Positions 1 through 5,441 of a stretch of DNA of 11,565 nucleotides are shown piece after piece (the stretch's first letter is position 1; each line of letters starts with the position of its first letter). Below the pieces are notes generated by a model. That model made no database searches and was not told where the DNA came from. It saw only the letters and a list, made by a program, of their open reading frames with translations. Source of the DNA: Candidatus Poseidoniaceae archaeon (GTDB lineage: Archaea; Thermoplasmatota; Poseidoniia; Poseidoniales; Poseidoniaceae); contig JASLVI010000038.1 of assembly GCA_030741455.1 (NCBI GenBank), forward strand, positions 1 through 11,565, given 5' to 3'. The position numbers and the translations under genes are program-made.

Positions 1-315
1 TGAACGTTCTGCATCGACTCGGCGGGCAAGTGCAAGTGGCTTACCAGTATCCGTTGATTCCAATTGTGCAAGTTCTTCCTTTCGCAGTTCAAGTCCGTCT
101 GCGATTCTATCGAGCCAATCCGCCCGTTCCAGTAACGATAGAGCAGACCATTGTTCCTGAACATGGGTTGATGCTTGAACTGCTGATTCGACATCTGCCT
201 TGTTCGATCGAGTTAGTGTTCCAATCGGTTCGCCTGTTGCTGGATTGATGTTGGTAATTGTCCCTCCATCATGAGCGTCGACAAAGACACCGCCGATGAA
301 GTTCAATGCGTTCAT
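1..315 (-). CDS. NAD(P)-dependent aldehyde dehydrogenase, N-terminal 105 residues (partial, runs off left edge)
   Basis: This frame is open from an ATG at 313-315 to the window edge and encodes the N-terminus of an aldehyde dehydrogenase, which oxidises an aldehyde to a carboxylate with NAD(P)+. Visible family marks are FIGGVFVDAHDGG at residues 6-18, INPATGEPIGT at 23-33 and LESTDTGKPLALARRVD at 85-101, the usual start of the fold and the helix leading to the cofactor domain. The stretch after DTGKPL recalls the ALDH8 / 2-hydroxy- and 2-aminomuconic semialdehyde dehydrogenases, but the catalytic Cys and Glu lie outside the window, so the substrate is open. The start is supported by an ATGA overlap with the asparaginase stop at 312-314 and a GGAGTTGA ribosome-binding site. 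It is the last visible gene of a run with the amidohydrolase and flavin monooxygenase, so it may oxidise the aldehyde that they produce. The family call is firm; the subfamily call is a guess. Confidence 0.9.
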   Translation of the reverse strand, partial: MNALNFIGGVFVDAHDGGTITNINPATGEPIGTLTRSNKADVESAVQASTHVQEQWSALSLLERADWLDRIADGLELRKEELAQLESTDTGKPLALARRVDAERS

Positions 316-1439
316 GGATTCAACTCCGAATCGTACATCCACCGATCTTGATCGGGGTCCCATTCATCCCAGGTAGGAATGGTTTCAAGGGCATCAAGGT
401 AACGATTTGGAACAATTCCTGGAACAATGAATGCCTTTTGTCGATTCAAAGGGTAAGGGTTTCTCAAGTCTATACCAAGAACGCCAAGAATGGTTCGGGC
501 GACGTACCATGTGGCTTGTGCATTCCAGCCATGAGCAATTTTGATGACGATACCAAGCCCTTTCGGATAGTCTGGATGTTCGATGGCGAGACCAAGCAAT
601 CCGTCCGCACCTTCTTTGGCGATGACCGACCCCTCACCGGCCTTGAGAATGGTTGAGTCCAATCGATTGAACCCACCGACAAGGTCAGGATGGCGCACCA
701 TTGCTTCCCAAATCCAATCGCTGTCTTTGTCACGAACTAAGCCAGCATAAATTTGAGCAAGTTCTGAAACGGTATTGGAAACGGTTGGCAGACCGCATCC
801 ATCTTTTGCGATACGTAATGGTGTCCAGTCATCGCCGAGGTAACGACGGATTTCAGCCATGTATGCTTCAAACACTTGGTGACTTGGCAAGGTGTATCCT
901 GCTCGATTCCATCCTTTCTCCCTGCATCCACGAAGAATCGCAGCATGTTCGCCAGAACAAGTGTGATACCAACGACGAGGTCGACGTACTTGTCGACCGA
1001 ATTGAATCAGTGGTACATCGAGTGGCGTTAACATCAACGGCCACTCAGACTTTGAAAGAAGAGATTGGGCAGCAGCAACGTGTTCCGTATCACCGTTATG
1101 GCTTGCTACAGTAATCGCTTTCTGCTCCCACGATAAATCAGCCAGTTCATTTACGAATGCCTTGAGCATGAATGGTTTCATCATCGACCTACCATAGCAT
1201 AGGACATTTCCTCCGAATGAATGTATGACCTCATCTCCATGGCACCATGCAACTGCACCATGAATTGTAGTTTCAGAGACACCGTTCCTTCGATAATCAA
1301 CCAAAGGCTCCCACGCAACATCACGCCCAGTAGGGATTCCCTCGACTTGTTCCCCGAGTGGTGAATGGGGAAATAATTCACTTCCTGGGCGGCCTGGTTT
1401 GACCGCCGAATGATTATGATGATTGATTTTCAACTTCAT
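312..1439 (-). CDS. L-asparaginase II family amidohydrolase (Rhizobium etli type)
   Basis: A 375-residue member of the asparaginase II family (PF06089), a zinc-dependent cytoplasmic class typified by Rhizobium etli ReAV that hydrolyses asparagine to aspartate and ammonia. Family signatures are RSMMKP (84-89, the Ser-x-x-Lys pair S85/K88), ASHNGDTEHV (112-121, second serine S113), HTCSGEHAAIL (159-169), KDGCGLPT (212-219) and IAKEGADG (273-280, lysine K275 that should pair with S113). By recall of the ReAV structure, the zinc ligands correspond to C161, position 164 and C215. Position 164 is Glu here where ReAV has Lys. About 45 residues precede the usual family start near VDYRRNGV (47-54), a Pro/Gly-rich and His-rich extension without a signal peptide. 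The start is set by an ATGA overlap with the monooxygenase stop, although AGAGGTG sits unusually close to it. Its neighbours suggest it may act on an amide intermediate rather than free asparagine, which is inference. Confidence 0.88.
   Translation of the reverse strand: MKLKINHHNHSAVKPGRPGSELFPHSPLGEQVEGIPTGRDVAWEPLVDYRRNGVSETTIHGAVAWCHGDEVIHSFGGNVLCYGRSMMKPFMLKAFVNELADLSWEQKAITVASHNGDTEHVAAAQSLLSKSEWPLMLTPLDVPLIQFGRQVRRPRRWYHTCSGEHAAILRGCREKGWNRAGYTLPSHQVFEAYMAEIRRYLGDDWTPLRIAKDGCGLPTVSNTVSELAQIYAGLVRDKDSDWIWEAMVRHPDLVGGFNRLDSTILKAGEGSVIAKEGADGLLGLAIEHPDYPKGLGIVIKIAHGWNAQATWYVARTILGVLGIDLRNPYPLNRQKAFIVPGIVPNRYLDALETIPTWDEWDPDQDRWMYDSELNP
320..327 (-). promoter_or_regulatory. Shine-Dalgarno site for the aldehyde dehydrogenase
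   Basis: On the minus strand GGAGTTGA ends four bases before the ATG at 313-315. It lies inside the end of the asparaginase gene and supports the ATGA-overlap start of the dehydrogenase. Confidence 0.5.
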
Positions 1440-2665
1440 GCACCTCTGAGAAGTTCTTCGACGCGAGGTGCAACCTTACGCATGTATGCTTGCATGTTTC
1501 GACAAACTCGATCGCTATCATGATTAAAGAAATCAAACCATGCCATGACTCGATCAGCAGGGTGGAAACGCTCGACCAACTGTTGTGCAACATCTTCCAC
1601 GTTACCGATAAGTGCATTTTGAGCAGCATTCTGAACCTTTGTTGGATCAATGGTACCTTCTAGTGCATTCCAATAGGCGCCAAGGGCTTCATCTGCTTCG
1701 CGATGTGCAGCCGCTCGTTGCTCTTCTGATGAGAGATCTGGTTCATCATTCAAGAAGACAAAACTCGTTCTTGGCATGTAGGAACGTTGCCATTCACCGC
1801 CATCAGCATGGAAGCATGAACGCATTCGTTCATGTGTCGCTTCAATCACTTCTGGCTGCGTAATCGATAAGTTGAACACGCGTACTGGGAGGATTGAATT
1901 CACAAACATCTGTGCATTTGGATCATGTGTTCCTGCAACAAGAACCAGTTGGTTTCGGTCAAAGGTATTTGGAACAATACGAAGATCTTCAAACACATAA
2001 CGACGTTCGATTGAGATTTCCTCATCATCGGATCCATTGGCATCCTGAACACGTTGCCAATCTTCATCGCTTCTGAAATTTTGACGGGTCAATGTTGTTG
2101 AACGAATTGAATCAGAATTGACGACATCACCGCGAAGAAGACGCAGGAATATCTCGCTTGCTTCAAGGAAAATTTGGCCCCTTAGCGCTGGCCACGCAGC
2201 CTCTTCAACAGAATTGCGTGGAACTATTCCATATGGTCGTGCCATGAATTCAAAACGGCCAGCTGAAAATCCGACATGGAGTTTTCTCGAATCGTTGTTC
2301 ACAGCAAGGAGTTGTAATGTATTGGCAAAACGCTCAGCTTGCGCGATTGGACCACCCGAGGCAAGGATTGAAACAACTGCGCTTCCGATTTCGATGTTCG
2401 TTGTTCGACGAAAAGATTCCATCGCAAGTTGTGGAAAATCAGTACACAAGCCTACTTCACCTTGCCAGTGCGGAACGACTGGTTTGCTGTTGGATTTTTG
2501 CGTTTCAGTTGAAAGGTGAGCCTGCGCAATCCATCCAACGCCGAAGCCCAATTCATCAGCAACCTCCAATTGTTGGAAGTAATTCCGCAGCATGGTTTGC
2601 TCATCAGGAATGTGTCCCGCTGCGTCAGGTGTTTGACTAATGGAAAAGAAGATGTCGTGTTCCAT
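1436..2665 (-). CDS. luciferase-like (LLM class) flavin-dependent monooxygenase
   Basis: A 409-residue protein of the bacterial luciferase-like TIM-barrel family (PF00296), which uses reduced FMN and O2 to oxygenate organic substrates. Evidence: the first strand DIFFSISQTPD (4-14), the helix-strand segment EVADELGFGVGWIAQAHLS (34-52) matching the family pattern AxxLGFDxxWxxEHH, IEIGSAVVSILASGGPIAQAERFANTLQLL (91-120) equivalent to the central strand and helix, and LHVGFSAGRFEFMARPYGI (129-147), which resembles the family's GVGRG...FEAFGI segment. The Glu-His-His pattern is changed to Gln-Ala-His at 48-50, so the flavin and substrate pocket may differ from well-studied members. There is no signal peptide, so it is cytoplasmic. 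The start has a purine-rich leader, GAGGGGAAGGGA, just upstream. It follows the TPR gene by 52 bases and overlaps the asparaginase by ATGA. The substrate cannot be told from sequence. Confidence 0.85.
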   Translation of the reverse strand: MEHDIFFSISQTPDAAGHIPDEQTMLRNYFQQLEVADELGFGVGWIAQAHLSTETQKSNSKPVVPHWQGEVGLCTDFPQLAMESFRRTTNIEIGSAVVSILASGGPIAQAERFANTLQLLAVNNDSRKLHVGFSAGRFEFMARPYGIVPRNSVEEAAWPALRGQIFLEASEIFLRLLRGDVVNSDSIRSTTLTRQNFRSDEDWQRVQDANGSDDEEISIERRYVFEDLRIVPNTFDRNQLVLVAGTHDPNAQMFVNSILPVRVFNLSITQPEVIEATHERMRSCFHADGGEWQRSYMPRTSFVFLNDEPDLSSEEQRAAAHREADEALGAYWNALEGTIDPTKVQNAAQNALIGNVEDVAQQLVERFHPADRVMAWFDFFNHDSDRVCRNMQAYMRKVAPRVEELLRGA

Positions 2666-2677
2666 TCCCTTCCCCTC
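2666..2677 (-). promoter_or_regulatory. purine-rich ribosome-binding leader of the LLM monooxygenase
   Basis: On the minus strand GAGGGGAAGGGA directly precedes the ATG at 2663-2665. GAGGGG is the likely Shine-Dalgarno core. It occupies the end of a 52-base gap after the TPR gene, in which I see no clear TATA box. Confidence 0.4.
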
Positions 2678-2717
2678 TTTATTGCCAACACGTCAAAGAA
2701 CATAACCCGTTCGTCGC

Positions 2718-3548
2718 TTACGTTCGCTCGTGACCAAGTGAAGTCAAATCATGAAGCCGTTTCTTGAGGAGATCAGGGGCTCCAATACCGAGTTGCATGA
2801 ACAAATGCATCGTGTCCGATAAAGCGAGAAGTGCATCATCGTAACGGGTTTCAATTTCAGCAAGGTCCGCAAGACCCCAACTTGCAACGAGATGCCCAGC
2901 AGGATGTTCAAGTTGTTTGGCAAGTTCAAGACTCTCTTGATACATTTCCGATGCAGTTGCAAGTTCACCAAGACTCGCTTGTGCATGAGCGACATCTGCG
3001 AGTGCTTCCATGTGAAGAACATCGTTTTTCTGAACAATGGCCAGTTCGAGACGACGCGTATCATGAAGAATTGCAGAATCCCAATCTTGATTCATTCGAG
3101 CGCATCGAGAAAGAACAGCAAGACCATAGATGATTCCGAGCTTATCATCGATTGATTCACGTAGCGTTAACGAGCGCCTCGCTGATGTTTGCGCTGCTTC
3201 AACATCGTCAATCGAAAGCAACATCAAGGCATGATGATGTAAAACGGCTGCAGCAAGTGGCGCTCCATCTTCAAGCGATTCGGATTGAAAAGCCAATTCT
3301 GCAATTGCATCGATTGAACCAGCATTTCGTTTGAGATATTCGAACCGAGCCCATCCCTTCTCAACATCATCTTCTGCAACGCGCTGTGCATGTTCAACCA
3401 AACGATCGAGTAATTCCATATCCCCAATTGATTCAACCAGTGGTAGTATTCCTAAAGCGAGTGAAGTATTGATTCCGTCAATCGACCCACCTTGGGTTAA
3501 CATATCGATAATTTCTTTGGCCTTCTCCTTGGAGACTTCTTCTGCCAT
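2718..3548 (-). CDS. TPR-like helical repeat protein of unknown function
   Basis: A soluble 276-residue all-helical protein without a signal peptide or membrane segment. From about residue 95 it carries roughly four degenerate 38-42 residue helix-turn-helix units of tetratricopeptide type. Examples begin AAVLHHHALMLLSIDDVEAA, LGIIYGLAVLSRCARMNQDW, LHMEALADVAHAQASLGELA and HLVASWGLADLAEIETRYDD. They keep the small residues at TPR positions 8 and 20 and an A/S-x-x-L pattern in helix B. The first 90 residues are also helical but more divergent, beginning with a Lys/Glu-rich helix. TPR arrays usually scaffold protein contacts, and no enzymatic motif is seen. It heads the minus-strand run towards the monooxygenase, asparaginase and aldehyde dehydrogenase, so it could be co-transcribed, but the 52-base gap also allows separate expression. 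No specific partner can be named. Confidence 0.8.
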   Translation of the reverse strand: MAEEVSKEKAKEIIDMLTQGGSIDGINTSLALGILPLVESIGDMELLDRLVEHAQRVAEDDVEKGWARFEYLKRNAGSIDAIAELAFQSESLEDGAPLAAAVLHHHALMLLSIDDVEAAQTSARRSLTLRESIDDKLGIIYGLAVLSRCARMNQDWDSAILHDTRRLELAIVQKNDVLHMEALADVAHAQASLGELATASEMYQESLELAKQLEHPAGHLVASWGLADLAEIETRYDDALLALSDTMHLFMQLGIGAPDLLKKRLHDLTSLGHERT

Positions 3549-3636
3549 GTTGCCACGAGATGGATTCGCGTCAAGAACCTATGCTTGCACATGATTGGAC
3601 CTTGAGGATTCATAACAGAGAAGCCAATCCAGACGC
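3549..3636. promoter_or_regulatory. divergent intergenic region, probable promoters for TPR gene and DNase I-like gene
   Basis: These 88 bases separate two divergent start codons, so both transcripts should begin here. On the plus strand TTCATAAC (about 3609-3616) lies roughly 25 bases before the DNase ATG and no Shine-Dalgarno sequence is present, which would fit a TATA box and a leaderless transcript. The match to an archaeal TATA box is weak. I see no comparable element for the minus-strand gene and no clear palindrome. Confidence 0.4.
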
Positions 3637-4611
3637 ATGGCACGACATGATAGCGCTTTACAAGGCGTCATGCTCGTCGCACTGTTGATTCTCTTTCCTA
3701 TGACGATTCAACTTTTGATTCATCAAGATGACAGCCCACTGTGGAAGACTGTCTATGTTGAAGTTGAATCGGATGAAGACGATGAGGAGACTGAAGCACG
3801 CTCAGAATCAAGAAGTCGGGAAGATGTCGCACGGATTGCCACGTTTAACATCAAAATTTTTGGTGAAACCAAAATGGGGAAGGCCGATGTCATATCAGAA
3901 CTCGTCAACATTACGCTACGGTATGATATGCTCGTGGTTCAAGAGATTAAGGATTTGGACCAAACCGTTCCATACGACTTCTTGGATGCCATCAATGCTG
4001 AAGCGAATCAAACATACGCGCTTGTCTTGAGTGAACGTTCTGGCCAGCAAGAAGATGATCAAGGAAGCCAGGAACAGTATGCCATTTATTATCGAACGAG
4101 TCGCTTCCAAGCCGATTCTGCTTGGCTTCACAACGATTCAGAATTTGATCAATTCCAGCGTGAACCATTGATTTCGAACTTCAAATTACTCTCCAATAAC
4201 GGTACTGTTCTCGAAGATATTGCCTTTATCACAGTCCATACCAAACCAGCCGATGCTGTGAATGAAACGGCTGCTTTACACGACGTCGTTGAAACGTACA
4301 AGTTGAATTCGACTGAATCTGATATTGTTCTTCTCGGTGATTTCAATGCAGATTGTAGTTATGCATCGACCTATGAGTTGAATCAACTTGAGATACGAAA
4401 TCCAGATTATTTCTGGGTAGTTCCTGATTCTGCTGACACGACATTTTCAGAGAATACGCATTGCGCCTACGATCGCGTTGTTATGACCAGTGATGTGGAT
4501 GGGCGTTTCTTTGGCAGATGGGGAGTTGATCGAAACATGAGTGACTCAGATGTGTCCGACCATTTTCCTGTCTGGTTTGACCTCGATATCAGCGAGGATG
4601 TGCTGGAATGA
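3637..4611 (+). CDS. membrane-anchored DNase I-like endonuclease (animal DNase I type)
   Basis: A 324-residue protein predicted to cut DNA outside the cell. A basic N-terminus and hydrophobic helix (about 11-28) without an obvious cleavage site act as a signal anchor. An acidic linker follows (42-63), then a DNase I domain (66-318). The domain follows mammalian DNase I far more closely than bacterial EEP nucleases: FNIKIFGETKM (70-80), VVQEIKD (100-106), GDFNADCSY (234-242), PDSADTT (263-269), HCAYDRVV (275-282) and SDHFPV (307-312). Catalytic and metal residues are present: N71, E103, E146, H201, D235, N237, D279 and H309. C240 and C276 match the structural disulphide of bovine DNase I. The small second disulphide loop is missing and the DNA-stacking Tyr76 is replaced by Ser144. 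Seven N-glycosylation sequons (N91, N124, N166, N188, N209, N224, N300) support an exported glycoprotein. Its last bases overlap the galactokinase by ATGA. Likely roles are nutrient scavenging from free DNA or defence. Confidence 0.92.
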   Translation: MARHDSALQGVMLVALLILFPMTIQLLIHQDDSPLWKTVYVEVESDEDDEETEARSESRSREDVARIATFNIKIFGETKMGKADVISELVNITLRYDMLVVQEIKDLDQTVPYDFLDAINAEANQTYALVLSERSGQQEDDQGSQEQYAIYYRTSRFQADSAWLHNDSEFDQFQREPLISNFKLLSNNGTVLEDIAFITVHTKPADAVNETAALHDVVETYKLNSTESDIVLLGDFNADCSYASTYELNQLEIRNPDYFWVVPDSADTTFSENTHCAYDRVVMTSDVDGRFFGRWGVDRNMSDSDVSDHFPVWFDLDISEDVLE

Positions 4612-5441
4612 TTCGCCGAGCGTCCATTCCAGGACGGATCAACATCATCGGTGAACATACGGATTATGCTGGCGGATGTTCACTTGCTTTTGCATCACCT
4701 CATCGATTGATACTCGAAGCAGATTTCAATCATCCATCATTCGAAGGTGATGAAACCGTCATGGCATTGTGGATGGAAGCTGGAGGCCCTCCTGCACGAT
4801 TGAAAATCAATAGCACCATCCCAATCGGCAAGGGAATGTCATCATCGGCTGCATTATGTCTTGCCATTGCACTCTGTGTTCATGGACCGACATTGAAAAA
4901 ACAAGAGGCTTGTATTGAAGCGCAGCGATTGGAACATGCTGTTCTAGGAACACAATGCGGCCTCTTGGACCAAATGTCGATGATGCATTCTCAAGAGGGG
5001 CATTACACATTCATCGACTTCTCAACACGAACAACATCGAGCATTCCCTCCTCATCCTCGTGGATGTTCAAACTCGTTGATTCGGGAATCCATCGAACCC
5101 TCAACACGCAGGATTATCGTGAAACTGCGACACAAGAGATCAAACAGCAACATGTTGAGAATGAAAACGCACGTGTCCATCAAGCGATCGATGCAAACAA
5201 GGAAAGACTTGGCCAAATACTGAATGAATCACATGAATCATTAAGGAAGATTGGAGTCAGTACGCCTGAAATCGATGACCAAGTCTACAACATACAGAAG
5301 ATGAACGGTGTTCTTGGAGCACGAATGATGGGTGGAGGATTTGGTGGGATGATTCTTGTTTTGGTCAATAATGCTGAAATCCTTCCTGAAGAGGAACTTC
5401 TGGTTCCATCATCGCCTGGTTTCGTTGAAGAACATCTCTAA
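4608..5441 (+). CDS. galactokinase, compact form (GHMP kinase)
   Basis: A GHMP-superfamily sugar kinase that by homology phosphorylates C1 of galactose with ATP in the cytoplasm. The galactokinase signature PGRINIIGEHTDYAGG is at 8-23, the ATP loop IPIGKGMSSSAAL at 71-83, TQCGLLDQM with the catalytic Asp121 at 115-123, and motif 3, GARMMGGGFGG, at 237-247. Residues known to contact galactose in human GALK1 are kept: R10, E16, H17, D19, D121 and, in the segment NTQDYRETA, Y170. At 277 residues it is much shorter than the usual 350-390. Most of the loss lies between motif 1 and the ATP loop, where the family's usual W-x-N-Y-V-x-G-V segment is absent. The ATG overlaps the DNase stop as ATGA, with GAGG about ten bases upstream. 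The opposite-strand glycosidase-nucleotidyltransferase ends inside its 3' end and may work in the same pathway. Specificity for another aldose is possible. Confidence 0.88.
   Translation: MIRRASIPGRINIIGEHTDYAGGCSLAFASPHRLILEADFNHPSFEGDETVMALWMEAGGPPARLKINSTIPIGKGMSSSAALCLAIALCVHGPTLKKQEACIEAQRLEHAVLGTQCGLLDQMSMMHSQEGHYTFIDFSTRTTSSIPSSSSWMFKLVDSGIHRTLNTQDYRETATQEIKQQHVENENARVHQAIDANKERLGQILNESHESLRKIGVSTPEIDDQVYNIQKMNGVLGARMMGGGFGGMILVLVNNAEILPEEELLVPSSPGFVEEHL

Noticed and set aside
30..248. Plus-strand open frame of 72 residues at the left edge.
   Set aside because: It is antisense to the aldehyde dehydrogenase N-terminus, which has clear family motifs, a ribosome-binding site and an ATGA overlap.
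5409..5441. Bidirectional terminator between the convergent genes.
   Set aside because: The region is coding on both strands and I see no inverted repeat or long T-run.
4608..5441. Possibility that the short galactokinase is a pseudogene.
   Set aside because: All three motifs and the sugar-contact residues are intact and the frame is uninterrupted, so a compact functional enzyme is more likely.
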